This document shows positions 25,902-33,960 of a stretch of DNA of 44,682 nt, one piece after another (position 1 is the stretch's first letter; every line of letters starts with the position of its first letter). The stretch covers positions 515 through 45,196 of the forward strand of contig NZ_LWHQ01000076.1 in NCBI RefSeq assembly GCF_001653715.1, written 5' to 3'. Under the pieces are notes generated by a model that saw only the letters and a program-made list of their open reading frames with translations, was not told the origin of the DNA and made no database searches. Both the position numbers and the translations under genes were made by a program. Source of the stretch: Methylobacterium platani. Its GTDB lineage: Bacteria > Pseudomonadota > Alphaproteobacteria > Rhizobiales > Beijerinckiaceae.

Positions 25902-27553
25902 GGCGCGGCGGCGCGGGGCTCGGGGCCTTCACGCAGCAGGTCGACGCTGCGGAAGAGGTGCCGGCCGAGGGGGTCCATGCGGTAGCCCGTCACCTCGCGG
26001 CGCGCCGCCACGAACACCGCCGAGTGGGCGATCGGCACCCACGGCACCTCGCGGGCGAAGATCTCTTGCGCCCGCCGGTAGAGCGCGGCCCGGGCCTCCC
26101 GGTCGGAGAGCCGGCGGGCCTGGGTCACCAGGGCGTCGAAGGCCGGGTCGCACCAGCGGGCGACGTTGCTGCCGCCGGTCCGGGCCGGCACGCAGCCGAG
26201 CAGGACGCCGAGGAAGTTGTCGGGGTCGCCGTTGTCGGCGGTCCAGCCGAACAGCGCCATCGCCGGCTCGCCGGCCAGCATCCGGGCCCGGTAGGCGCCC
26301 CACTCGTCGGTGCGCAGCCGCAGGCGCACGCCGATGCGGGCGAGGTCGGCCTGGATCATGTCGGCGACGCGCCGGCCGTTGGGATTGTAGGCCCGGCTCA
26401 CCGGCGGGTACCACAGCTCGGCCTCGAAGCCGGAGGGGAAGCCCGCCTCGGCGAGCAGCCTCTGCGCCTCCGGCCGGTCGAGGGGCGGGTAACTGAGCGC
26501 CGGGTCGTGCCCCCACAGGTTCGGCGGCAGGGGCGAGCGGGCCGCCGTGCCGCCCGGGCCGTAGACCCCCGTCACGATCGCCTCCTTGTCGATCGCCATC
26601 GCGACGGCGCGGCGCACACGCAGGTCGTCGAAGGGCGGCCTCGTCACGTTGAGGGCGAGGTAGCCGATGTTCAGTTCCTCCTCGCGCATCAGCGTCAGGG
26701 CCGGATCGGCCTGGATCGCGGCGAGGTCGGCCGGGTTGGGGAACGGCATCAGGTGGCACTCGCCGGCCCGGACCTTGGCGAGCCGCACCGCCGCGTTGGG
26801 GGTGATCGAGAACACCAGGCTGTCGATCGGCGGGCGCCCGCCCCAATGCTCCGGAAAGGCGCGGTAGCGCAGGGCGACGTCGGGCTGGAACGTCACGAAG
26901 CTGAACGGCCCGGTGCCGATCGGCTCGCGGTCGAGGCGCTCGGGCTCGCCGGCCGCGAGCAGCCCGGCGGCGTATTCCGCCGATTGCACCGCCCCCAGCG
27001 CCATGGCGATGTCCGCCAGGAAGGTGGCGTCGGCCTCGCGCAGGCGGATCCGCACCGTGCGGGCGTCGAGCGCCTCGACCGCCTCGATCAGGTCGGGCAG
27101 GCCGAGATCGCGGAAATAGGCGTACTGGCCGCCGGAGACGTCGTGGAACGGGTGATCGGCCCGCCATTGCCGCTCGAACGAGAACACCACGTCCTCGGCC
27201 GAGAACGGTCGGGTCGGCCGGAACCGGGCGTTGCGGTGGAAGGCGACGCCCTGGCGCAGGGAGAAGGTGTAGTCGCGCCCGTCCGGCGAGACCGTCCAGG
27301 ATTCGGCGAGGCCCGGGCGGATCGTGGTGGTGCCGGGCTCGAACGCCACCAGCGTGTCGAAGACCGGCCAGGCGGCATCCATCCCGGTGGTCGTGGTGAC
27401 GAGCTGCGGGTTGAGCGATTCGGGATTGCCCTCGGAGCAGAAGACAAGGGTCTTGGCCGCGGCGGGCGGGCATCCGGCCGCGGCGGCGAGCCAGGCGGCG
27501 GCGCACAGGGCCGCGACCTGCGCGGCCCGGCGGCGTGTCGTACGATCCCGCAT
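25832..27553 (-). CDS. Family 5 (peptide/nickel type) ABC substrate-binding protein
   Basis: A 573-residue periplasmic protein of the DppA/OppA group. A signal peptide (about 1-33) precedes KTLVFCSEGNPESLNPQLVT. Family features are AWPVFDTLVAFEPGTTTIRPGLAESW, FHRNARFRPTRPFSAEDVVFSF, IGTGPFSFVTFQPD and VRRAVAMAIDKEAIV. Relatives bind peptides, haem or sugars for import. No permease or ATPase genes are near. Instead the gene starts 12 bp after the stop of a large sensor kinase, so both are one operon and the protein may present a ligand to the kinase. The Pro/Ala/Gly tail is encoded by the shared hairpin with selO. Confidence 0.9.
   Translation of the reverse strand: MRDRTTRRRAAQVAALCAAAWLAAAAGCPPAAAKTLVFCSEGNPESLNPQLVTTTTGMDAAWPVFDTLVAFEPGTTTIRPGLAESWTVSPDGRDYTFSLRQGVAFHRNARFRPTRPFSAEDVVFSFERQWRADHPFHDVSGGQYAYFRDLGLPDLIEAVEALDARTVRIRLREADATFLADIAMALGAVQSAEYAAGLLAAGEPERLDREPIGTGPFSFVTFQPDVALRYRAFPEHWGGRPPIDSLVFSITPNAAVRLAKVRAGECHLMPFPNPADLAAIQADPALTLMREEELNIGYLALNVTRPPFDDLRVRRAVAMAIDKEAIVTGVYGPGGTAARSPLPPNLWGHDPALSYPPLDRPEAQRLLAEAGFPSGFEAELWYPPVSRAYNPNGRRVADMIQADLARIGVRLRLRTDEWGAYRARMLAGEPAMALFGWTADNGDPDNFLGVLLGCVPARTGGSNVARWCDPAFDALVTQARRLSDREARAALYRRAQEIFAREVPWVPIAHSAVFVAARREVTGYRMDPLGRHLFRSVDLLREGPEPRAAAPQGADAPPPGAAPAPGGGAGRVP
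25848..25888. terminator. Perfect 19-bp hairpin inside the overlap of two convergent genes
   Basis: Arms 25848-25866 and 25870-25888 are exact reverse complements with loop GTG. It is read in both directions: it encodes the C-terminal tail of SelO and that of the binding protein. There is no T-run on either side, so classic intrinsic termination is doubtful, but so strong a stem should at least block or mark the 3' ends of both mRNAs. Confidence 0.5.
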
Positions 27554-27565
27554 CGTCGGGCCTCC

Positions 27566-29911
27566 CTACTGCACCGCCGCGGCCGCCCGCGCCGGGACCG
27601 GCGCGGCGAGGCGGGCGGGGAACTCGACCCGCACCACGGTCCCGCGTCCCGGGCCGCTCTCGACCGCGATGCGGCCCTGGAGCTGGCCGGTGACGAGGTT
27701 GTAGACGATGTGCATGCCGAGCCCCGAGCTGCCGGCATGGCGGGCGGTGGTGAAGAACGGGTCGAAGATGCGCTCCCGGTCCGCCGCCGCGATGCCGCGG
27801 CCGTCGTCGCGCACCTCCAGCCGCACCCACGGCCCGTCCCGGATCGCCGCGACCGCGATCCGGCCGGCCGCCCCGTCCGCGAAGGCGTGCACCACGGCGT
27901 TCTTCACCAGGTTGGTGATGACCTGGGCCAGCGCCCCGGGATGGGTGTCGACCTCGAACTCCTCCGGCGCCTCGAGGTCGAGGCGGTGCCCGCCCCGGCG
28001 CAGGAGGGGCCCCAGGCTGCGCAGGAGCTCGCCGAGCCACTCGCGCAAGGGGAAGCGGCGGTGCTCGTCGCTGACCCGGTCGACCGCGACCTGCTTGAAG
28101 CTGTGGACGAGGTCGGCGGCACGGGCGAGGTTGGCGGTGAGGAGGTGCGAGCCCTCCTGCATCCGGTCGACGAAGTGGGTCAGGCGCGAGCGCGAGAGCT
28201 GGCCGGCCTTCGCGACCTCGCCGAAGTCGCGCGCCTCGTCGCGCACCAGGGTCGCGGTGGTGAGCGCGATGCCGAGCGGCGTGTTGATCTCGTGCGCCAC
28301 CCCGGCGACGAGCTGGCCGAGCGAGGCGAGCTTCTCGGCCTGGATCAGGTCGGACTGGGTCTGGCGCAGCTCGGCGAGCGTCCGGTCGGCCTCCTCCTTG
28401 GCCCGGCGCAGGGCCCGCTCGCGCCGGCCGATCTCCTCGACGAACATCGCGGTGGCCCGCGCCATGTCGCCGAGCTCGTCGCGCCGGCGCCCGACCCCGG
28501 CCCCGACGCCGCCCGGCCCCATCTCGCGCCGGCCCGGATCGGCGGCGAGCGCCAGCATGCCGCGCTGGAGCAGGCGCAAGGGGCCGGTGATCGAGCGCGC
28601 CGCCGCGAGGCCGACGGCCGAGCCGAGCACCAGGCCGGCGCCGGCGCCGACGAGCAGCACCCGCAGCAGGAAGGTGCCGAAGCGGTCGGCGTCGTCGATG
28701 AAGACCTCGTTGAGGCTGCGGGCGGTCTCGCCGATCACCGCGGCGAGGCCGTCCATCGCCGCGATGCCCTCGTTCTGGCGCCGCAGGCCCTCGACCGTGG
28801 TGCCGAGGCGCTCGCGCCAGCCGTCGATCGCGTCGATCATCTCGCCCTGGATCAGCGGCGAGATCGGCAGCGCGGCGGCGGTCTCCGACAGCCGCCGCCC
28901 GTCCTCCAGCATCGCGGCGGCGGCCGGCACGTCGCGCCGGCGCAGGGCCTCGGCGGTGCGCTGGCCGAGCTTGAGCGTCTCGATGGCGATGTTCTGCGTC
29001 GCCTGCTCGGTCTCATTGGACTGCACCGCGTAGGAGAGGAGCTGCGTGACCTCGTCGTGCAGGGCGCGCTGGGCCGAGCCGTCGATCTTGATGATGCGGT
29101 CGCACCACTCGTCGAGGACGTTGACCGGCGAGGGAAGCGGCGCGGGCTCCGGGGCCGCCCCGCCGACGGCGACCGGGCGCGGCTCCTCGGCCCCGCGCCA
29201 GGCCTCGTAGGCGGCGGCGAGGATCAGAACCTCCTGCGCCTCGGCCTCGCGCCGGTCGCCCTTGAGCGCCGCCGCGAGGTCGCGGGCGGCGTTGCGCACC
29301 TGCACCATCGGCAGCGCGCGGTCGCCGCCGCGCAGGGCCTCGATCTCGGCCTGGGCCACCAGGGCGTGCAGCGCGTTGACCGCGCCGATCACGTCGCGGA
29401 CCTGGCGCAGGTTCGCGGCCTTGTCGGTGAGGGAGACGACGAGGTCGGTGTTGGCGGCGCGCTGCCGGTCGCGGGCCTGGTCGGCAAGGCTCACCAGGGC
29501 GTCGGCGCGGGAGGCCATGTCGGCGATCAGCCCGTCATTGTCCCGGGTGATCCGCACCAGGGCCTGCATCTGGTCGATCGAATCCTTGAGCGCCGCCCGG
29601 GCCGCCTCGATGCGGGCCGCCTGGTCCGGGGTGCGGGCGAAGCGGCGCAGATCGTCGAGGGAGCCGGTGGATTCCGCGGTCAGGCGGGCGAAGCGCTCGG
29701 CATGGTCGGTGCGCTCGCCCGGGCGCGCGGCGAGGAACTCGTCGCGCACCGTCGTCGACAGGGCGAGGGTGCGGTAGATCGCGCCGGCCAGCACCGCGCC
29801 GTCGCGGGCCTTCTCGGCCTGGGCGAGCAGCAGCCAGCCCGCGAGCGCGATCAGCGCCGCGATGGCGATCGGCAGACCGCCGACGAGGAAGATCTTGTGG
29901 CCGACCCGCAT
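27566..29911 (-). CDS. Membrane sensor histidine kinase
   Basis: A 781-residue kinase. TM1 (about 7-29) starts right after MRVGHKIF; a large helical periplasmic region (about 30-410) follows; TM2 (about 414-436) leads to HAMP-like ITGPLRLLQRGM. A coiled coil (about 490-525) joins the H-box ASLGQLVAGVAHEINTPLG with phosphoacceptor H540. The ATPase has N-box NLVKNAVVHAF, G1 DDGRGI, F-box FDPFFTT and G2 SSGLGMHIV. No response regulator gene is adjacent. The start at 29911 has GGAGCGGGG upstream and places TM1 at the N-terminus; ATG 29947 is also possible. The binding-protein gene follows 12 bp downstream. Confidence 0.92.
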   Translation of the reverse strand: MRVGHKIFLVGGLPIAIAALIALAGWLLLAQAEKARDGAVLAGAIYRTLALSTTVRDEFLAARPGERTDHAERFARLTAESTGSLDDLRRFARTPDQAARIEAARAALKDSIDQMQALVRITRDNDGLIADMASRADALVSLADQARDRQRAANTDLVVSLTDKAANLRQVRDVIGAVNALHALVAQAEIEALRGGDRALPMVQVRNAARDLAAALKGDRREAEAQEVLILAAAYEAWRGAEEPRPVAVGGAAPEPAPLPSPVNVLDEWCDRIIKIDGSAQRALHDEVTQLLSYAVQSNETEQATQNIAIETLKLGQRTAEALRRRDVPAAAAMLEDGRRLSETAAALPISPLIQGEMIDAIDGWRERLGTTVEGLRRQNEGIAAMDGLAAVIGETARSLNEVFIDDADRFGTFLLRVLLVGAGAGLVLGSAVGLAAARSITGPLRLLQRGMLALAADPGRREMGPGGVGAGVGRRRDELGDMARATAMFVEEIGRRERALRRAKEEADRTLAELRQTQSDLIQAEKLASLGQLVAGVAHEINTPLGIALTTATLVRDEARDFGEVAKAGQLSRSRLTHFVDRMQEGSHLLTANLARAADLVHSFKQVAVDRVSDEHRRFPLREWLGELLRSLGPLLRRGGHRLDLEAPEEFEVDTHPGALAQVITNLVKNAVVHAFADGAAGRIAVAAIRDGPWVRLEVRDDGRGIAAADRERIFDPFFTTARHAGSSGLGMHIVYNLVTGQLQGRIAVESGPGRGTVVRVEFPARLAAPVPARAAAAVQ

Positions 29912-29987
29912 CGTGGCCCCGCTCCGCCGCGGGGTGCGACTATGCATCAATTCTCAAGGTCTGCCAGCACCGGCTCCGGCGCGCCTC

Positions 29988-30269
29988 TCAGCCCGGGACG
30001 GGACGGCGGCGGACCAAGCGGCGGACCGGGCGGCGCGGCACGGCGGCGCGAGGGCAGGGCGCCGGCAGGCCCGCCCGGCCGCCCACGGCCCGACCCGCCG
30101 GGGGGACCGCCTGGGGAGAGGGCGCCGGAACGCCCGACGGGACGGCCCATCGTCCCGCGGGAGGTCCCGCCGCGGGGGACGGCGCACCGAGGACGGCGCG
30201 CAGCGCCTCCAGGTCCCCGGGATCGCCGTCGAGGAGCGCGTCGAGGCGCTCGGCGCTGAAATCCGGCAT
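29988..30269 (-). CDS. Possible small protein of unknown function
   Basis: A 93-residue frame starting MPDFSAERLDALLDGDPGDL, which looks like a real acidic helical N-terminus. The remainder is Pro/Arg/Ala-rich (for example AVPRRPVRRLVRRRP), as random frames in GC-rich DNA often are. Only a weak CGAGAC stands before the ATG. It fills the 391-bp gap before the kinase on the same strand. It may be real only in its first third, or not at all. Confidence 0.3.
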   Translation of the reverse strand: MPDFSAERLDALLDGDPGDLEALRAVLGAPSPAAGPPAGRWAVPSGVPAPSPQAVPPAGRAVGGRAGLPAPCPRAAVPRRPVRRLVRRRPVPG

Positions 30270-30302
30270 GGCTGTCTCGTCGCGACGTCGCAGGCCGCCG
30301 GG

Positions 30303-30599
30303 TCAGCCCACCGACACCCGGCCGGGGATCCGGACCGGTGCCGCCGGGCGCTGCTCCTCGATCACCCGCACCGGCCGGCGCGGCTCCGCCTCCCCGGGAG
30401 CGCCGGGGCGCAGGCAGGGCTCGGGCAGGTAGGGCCAGACCGCCGCCGCGCAGGCGGGGCCGGGCGCGACCGGGGCGGGGACCGCCGCCGGGGCCGCCGC
30501 GGGCGCCTCCCCGGCCAGGCGGGGGACCGCCGTCCTCGTCGTCTCGACGATGCCGACCGTCAGCATCGCGCTCACCAGGATCATCCGCGCCACAATCAT
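30303..30599 (-). CDS. Small exported Cys-containing protein
   Basis: A 98-residue protein with an N-terminal hydrophobic signal (MIVARMILVSAMLTVGIVET), an Ala/Pro linker and the motif CAAAVWPYLPEPCL around residues 50-62. The pattern C-x-A/W-P-Y-x-x-x-C is shared with small periplasmic proteins seen often in Rhizobiales; their function is not known to me. The two cysteines could form a disulfide. GAGGAGG lies six bases before the ATG, a strong ribosome binding site. Confidence 0.7.
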   Translation of the reverse strand: MIVARMILVSAMLTVGIVETTRTAVPRLAGEAPAAAPAAVPAPVAPGPACAAAVWPYLPEPCLRPGAPGEAEPRRPVRVIEEQRPAAPVRIPGRVSVG

Positions 30600-30780
30600 C
30601 GTCGCCTCCTCGCATCCCGTTGTTCCCGGGCTCTCGTGGGGGAGGGGTATAGGCGCGGTGCATGTCCGCAATTTTGCGTCGATCTTCGGATTGCCCCGAA
30701 TCGAACCTGCCTGTGTTTCGTCGACCGCGATCGACGAAATATTCGAAAGCGCGAATCGCGCCAAAATCGATCGTTCGCCA

Positions 30781-30813
30781 ATAAAAAGCCCCCTCCCGAT
30801 GACGGGAGGGGGC
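30781..30813 (-). terminator. Intrinsic terminator of the 4-Cys protein gene
   Basis: GCCCCCTCCCG (30788-30798) pairs perfectly with CGGGAGGGGGC (30803-30813) around ATGA, and on the minus strand TTTTTAT follows. It lies about 80 bp after the stop of the gene at 30894. Confidence 0.85.
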
Positions 30814-30893
30814 CGAAACATTCACCTGCATGTCGGATTGCGACCGGTCGGACTTCCGCAGAAGCCCGACCGGCGAACGTCATCCGGCGACGA

Positions 30894-31103
30894 TCACTCG
30901 GCCGCGGTCTGCTCGGCGGTGAAGTGGCCGCACCAGTCCTGGCCGGCGACCACCGGCCACAGGCCGTGGCCCTGCGGCTCGGGCTGGCTCACCGGCGGGT
31001 TGTAGCGGCACAGGCCCTCGTCGCCCTTGGCGGCGGCGCCGTTGAGCTTGTGGTCGTCGAAGTACCGGCAGCTGTTGCAGGCCGCGCCCTGGGTCATCGC
31101 CAT
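30894..31103 (-). CDS. Small four-cysteine protein, possible metal binder
   Basis: A 69-residue soluble protein: MAMTQGAACNSCRYFDDHK and on. Cysteines at about 9, 12, 32 and 50-58 (CNSC, GLCRYNPP, DWCGHF) make a C-x2-C...C...C pattern that could hold zinc or an iron-sulfur centre. The ending GQDWCGHFTAEQ is reminiscent of high-potential iron-sulfur or rubredoxin-like small proteins, without a firm match. AAGGGAAC precedes the ATG. It has its own strong terminator, so it is probably a monocistronic, well expressed gene. Confidence 0.72.
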   Translation of the reverse strand: MAMTQGAACNSCRYFDDHKLNGAAAKGDEGLCRYNPPVSQPEPQGHGLWPVVAGQDWCGHFTAEQTAAE

Positions 31104-31165
31104 GGTGGTGTTCCCTTCGCGGGCCGGCGCCCGGCCCCGTCAGTTGTTAATTAGAATAGTTCGAA

Positions 31166-31191
31166 GCTGCTGGCAAGGGCTGCTGGCAAGG
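31166..31191. repeat. Two tandem copies of a 13-bp unit
   Basis: GCTGCTGGCAAGG is repeated exactly at 31166-31178 and 31179-31191, then five bases of a third copy. It lies in the gap between the 4-Cys gene and the phosphatase terminator. Function unknown. Confidence 0.7.
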
Positions 31192-31250
31192 GCTGCCGCG
31201 CGGGAAGACGCGGCGGGAGGCCTCGGGACGAGCGGATCCGCGAACGGGAA

Positions 31251-31276
31251 ACGGCGTGCCGTTGCGGGCACGCCGT
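31251..31276 (-). terminator. Probable terminator of the phosphatase gene
   Basis: ACGGCGTGCC and GGCACGCCGT form a perfect 10-bp stem with a 6-base loop; on the minus strand TTTCCC follows. It lies about 130 bp beyond the phosphatase stop, with the MITE-like element in between. Confidence 0.45.
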
Positions 31277-31306
31277 CGGAGGAGCCGCGGGGGACGAGCC
31301 TTCGAG

Positions 31307-31412
31307 CTAAGCAGATTTCGCCGACGTGGTTACCGGTTCGGCGCCAAAAATCTGCGACACAACAAGAACCCAAGCGGGCGAAGCGTTGGCCTGCCAACGC
31401 AAGTCTGCTTAG
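31307..31412. mobile_element. 106-bp MITE-like element with terminal inverted repeats and 5-bp target duplication
   Basis: The ends CTAAGCAGATTT (31307-31318) and AAGTCTGCTTAG (31401-31412) are inverted repeats with one mismatch. TCGAG stands directly outside both ends (31302-31306 and 31413-31417), as a target-site duplication would. Inside are GCGTTGGC-CT-GCCAACGC (31383-31400), CGCCGA/TCGGCG (31319-31324/31338-31343), and another AAATCTGC (31348-31355). It has no gene. Its right end supplies the TAA stop of the phosphatase gene. Confidence 0.55.
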
Positions 31413-33322
31413 TCGAGCCCGAAGGTCCGTCCCGGGAAGCCGGCGGCGTCGAAGTAGCGCTGGCCGTCGGCCTCCTGGTAGCGCAGCACCGTGGCGAGGC
31501 CGCTCTCGTGCGGGGCCGAGCGCAGGATGCCGGCGCGGGTCTCCGGCACCGTGCCGTGCTTGAGCGCCTCGCCCATCGTCCGCCCGAGGAGCCGGCCCTT
31601 GGCGGGGATGTCGAGGTGCAGGAGCGCCGCCAGGGTGCGGCCGACATCGGCGTTGCTGACCGGCGCGGGATCGACGAAGCCGGCTTTGAAGTCGGGGCCG
31701 ATCGCCGCCATGAAGTTGTGGGTGTCGGCGCGGCTGAAGGTGCCGTGCATGCCCTGGCCCTGCTGCAGCACCGTGTCGGCGACCTCGGCGACGCAGGTCA
31801 CGGGGATGTCGCAGCCGGTCGTGAACGAGCGGAAGTTGACCACCAGCGCCGGGGTCGGCGTGCGGGCATCGCCCTTCAGGTTGACCGCCGAGAGCGGCAG
31901 CGTGCCGGGGACCGGCCCGTAGGCGTCGTCGACGAACAGGCCGCTGGTGTAGTCCTGGGCCGCGAGGGCGTCGACGATCCGGCGCAGGAGCGCGGCGTTG
32001 CCGGCGGTGTCGGCCTTCGGCAGGTAGACGAGGTCCGAGCCGCCGTTCACCGCGACCACCACGTCGGGATCGGCGGGATCGCGCCCGAGGAGCGCGCTCG
32101 CGGTGCGCGGCCGACTGCCGGGCGGCACGGGGGCACGCGCGCCGAAGGGCTCGAAGACCGGCAGGTCGAGGGCCCGGGCGAGGTCGAGGGCGAGGAAGCC
32201 CGGCGGCAGCAGGCCCGCCGGCACGTCGGGCAGGCTCGTCCGCGCCGACGGGCTCGTCGCGCTCTCCTTGGTGATGGTGGAGAAGCCGTGATCGGCCGCC
32301 ACCACGATGTTGGTGGTCCCGGCGAGACCGAGGGCGTCGAGCGACCGGCGCAAGGCCGCGAGGTTGTCGTCGGCGTTGCGCATCCCGGCCCGCGAGGTCG
32401 GCCCGTTGATGCCCGGCACCAGCCGGCCGAGGCTGTCGCCCTCGTTGTGCTGCACCCCGTCCGGGTCGCGCGACCAGTAGACCAGGATGAACGGCCGCTC
32501 GCGCTCGCGGAACAGCGGCAGCACCACCTTGGTGGCGACGTCGGCGAAATAGGCCTGCTGCCCGACATTGGCCGCGAGCGTGCCCGGCACGGTCGAGGAG
32601 CCGGCCTTGCCGTTCTCCCCGCGCGACGGCGCCGCGACGGGCAGGCCGGCGGCCTCGAGGCGCCGGCGCAGCTCCTGGCTCAGGGGGATGCCGACGTTCG
32701 AGCCGGTCTGGTCGTCGACCACGATGGTCGGGTCGCCGGTGCGGTTCGTGTGGTCGAAGTTGAGCACCGGCCCGACCTTGCCGATCGCCGCCGTGGAGTA
32801 GCCGGCCCGGGCGGCGGCGCGCAGCACCGTCTCCTCGTTGAGCCAGTCGCCGTCGAAGGCGGCATCCATGTCGCCGAGCACCGCGTCGTGCTCGACGAAG
32901 GGCGTCACCGTCCCGTCCTGCGCGGCGATCGGCTTGCCGGTGAAGATCGTGTTCGAGAAGTCGCCGGTATCGCCGAGATGATGGCCGGTCGCCATCGAGG
33001 CGCCGTTCGCCGTGGTGAAGGTCGGGAACAGCGAGTGGCTGTTGGCGAAATCCACCCCGGCCCGCCGCAGGGCGGCCATCGCCGGGGTGAGCTCCGGCGA
33101 CACCATCCGGGACCGCATCCCGTCGGGCACGAACAGGATCACGTTGTGCGGCCGGCCGGCCGCGGGAGCCGCCGATCCGGGAGCCAGGGACCCGGGAGCA
33201 GGGGACCCGGAGGCAGGGGACCCGGAGGCAGGAGGCGCGGGCTGGGCCAGGGCTGCCGGGATCGGGGCGGCGAGGCCCGCCGCGAGAAGGCCGACGGCGA
33301 GGCCGCCGAATGTCGTGCGCAA
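31409..33322 (-). CDS. Exported alkaline-phosphatase-superfamily enzyme (nucleotide pyrophosphatase/phosphodiesterase type)
   Basis: A 637-residue protein. A signal peptide (about 1-26, ending ALA) and four degenerate PASGS-like repeats (about 30-52) precede the catalytic domain. Metal site 1 begins at NVILFVPDGMR, the nucleophile Thr lies in LFPTFTTANGASMATGHH, and further metal ligands are in YWSRDPDGVQHNEG and VVAADHGFSTI. Such enzymes cleave phosphodiesters or phosphate monoesters in the periplasm; the substrate is not clear. The stop codon TAA falls in the end of a MITE-like element, so the native C-terminus may have been altered. It is divergent from the porin across an AT-rich region. 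Confidence 0.88.
   Translation of the reverse strand: MRTTFGGLAVGLLAAGLAAPIPAALAQPAPPASGSPASGSPAPGSLAPGSAAPAAGRPHNVILFVPDGMRSRMVSPELTPAMAALRRAGVDFANSHSLFPTFTTANGASMATGHHLGDTGDFSNTIFTGKPIAAQDGTVTPFVEHDAVLGDMDAAFDGDWLNEETVLRAAARAGYSTAAIGKVGPVLNFDHTNRTGDPTIVVDDQTGSNVGIPLSQELRRRLEAAGLPVAAPSRGENGKAGSSTVPGTLAANVGQQAYFADVATKVVLPLFRERERPFILVYWSRDPDGVQHNEGDSLGRLVPGINGPTSRAGMRNADDNLAALRRSLDALGLAGTTNIVVAADHGFSTITKESATSPSARTSLPDVPAGLLPPGFLALDLARALDLPVFEPFGARAPVPPGSRPRTASALLGRDPADPDVVVAVNGGSDLVYLPKADTAGNAALLRRIVDALAAQDYTSGLFVDDAYGPVPGTLPLSAVNLKGDARTPTPALVVNFRSFTTGCDIPVTCVAEVADTVLQQGQGMHGTFSRADTHNFMAAIGPDFKAGFVDPAPVSNADVGRTLAALLHLDIPAKGRLLGRTMGEALKHGTVPETRAGILRSAPHESGLATVLRYQEADGQRYFDAAGFPGRTFGLD
33175..33232 (-). 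repeat. In-frame 15-bp tandem repeats in the phosphatase gene
   Basis: About four degenerate copies of a 15-bp unit (GGGACCCGGAGGCAG on the plus strand) encode GSPAS, GSPAP, GSLAP and GSAAP in the linker after the signal peptide. Such units can change in number by replication slippage without shifting the frame. Confidence 0.7.
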
Positions 33323-33960
33323 GGTGAGGTCCCTCCGGTCGCGGCCGCGGTCCGATTCGCGGCGCCACGATCGAAGCGGAAACCCCGCCGTACCGCCAGC
33401 ACCCCGGGGATCCCGCCGCCTGCCGATACGGAGGCGGTCCCGACCGGACGCGGCACGTCAATTACCCTACGTTATCTTGTTGATATACGATCATTAGAAA
33501 CCTTATGGAAACAAAATATGGTGCCATTCCTGCGATTTAAGCTCAAAAAACCTTTGATCTTACATAATTTCGCCGGCTCACAACACCTTCATTGCCAATT
33601 GTTTCTATTTTGTCAGCGCACGAATCGATTCTTTTCTGCACATGATCGCTCGATGTAAGTTCTTGATATCAATGTTAGTGTATAAATACAGTTATGTAAG
33701 TTCATAGATCAAAATGTGTTGAATCTGCCACAATCCATGATCAAGCAAATCACTCATGGCTGTTAGTACTTGTAGGATATTGATCCGACCGGCCCCTTGA
33801 AAGAAGGTCCGGATGCGCCGAACGAAGTCCGGTGCGGTTCGGCCGAACCCATGCGGCGGCCGAATCTTCAGGGGCATAAGAGGGACATGGTCTCGAGGCC
33901 GACGAGGTCTTCGGAACAGAGTCGTTCACCCCTTTCGGGTCCGAAATCTTGGAGGTCTCT
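33323..33960. promoter_or_regulatory. Long AT-rich divergent control region and porin leader
   Basis: 638 bp between the phosphatase and porin starts. The stretch 33461-33780 is strongly AT-rich. It contains the direct repeat ATGTAAGTTC at 33653-33662 and 33694-33703 (41 bp apart) and the palindrome TTGATATCAA at 33663-33672, which recalls Fnr/FixK half-sites without the usual 4-base gap. After 33780 the sequence is GC-rich and structured, for example GCCGAAC (33817-33823) with GTTCGGC (33837-33843), and ends with GGAGG before the porin ATG. No gene is supported here. Confidence 0.5.

Noticed and set aside
24296..30259. A plus-strand open frame of 1987 codons
   Set aside because: It is antisense to the kinase and binding-protein genes, is Arg/Gly/Pro-rich and has no recognisable domain; it is a product of the codon bias of GC-rich DNA.
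31307..31412. Possible tRNA or riboswitch, because of several hairpins
   Set aside because: No cloverleaf or anticodon arrangement, and the terminal inverted repeats with flanking duplication fit a mobile element better.
33663..33672. TTGATATCAA as an Fnr/FixK box
   Set aside because: The half-sites lack the 4-base spacer of the TTGAT-N4-ATCAA consensus, so I list it only as a palindrome.
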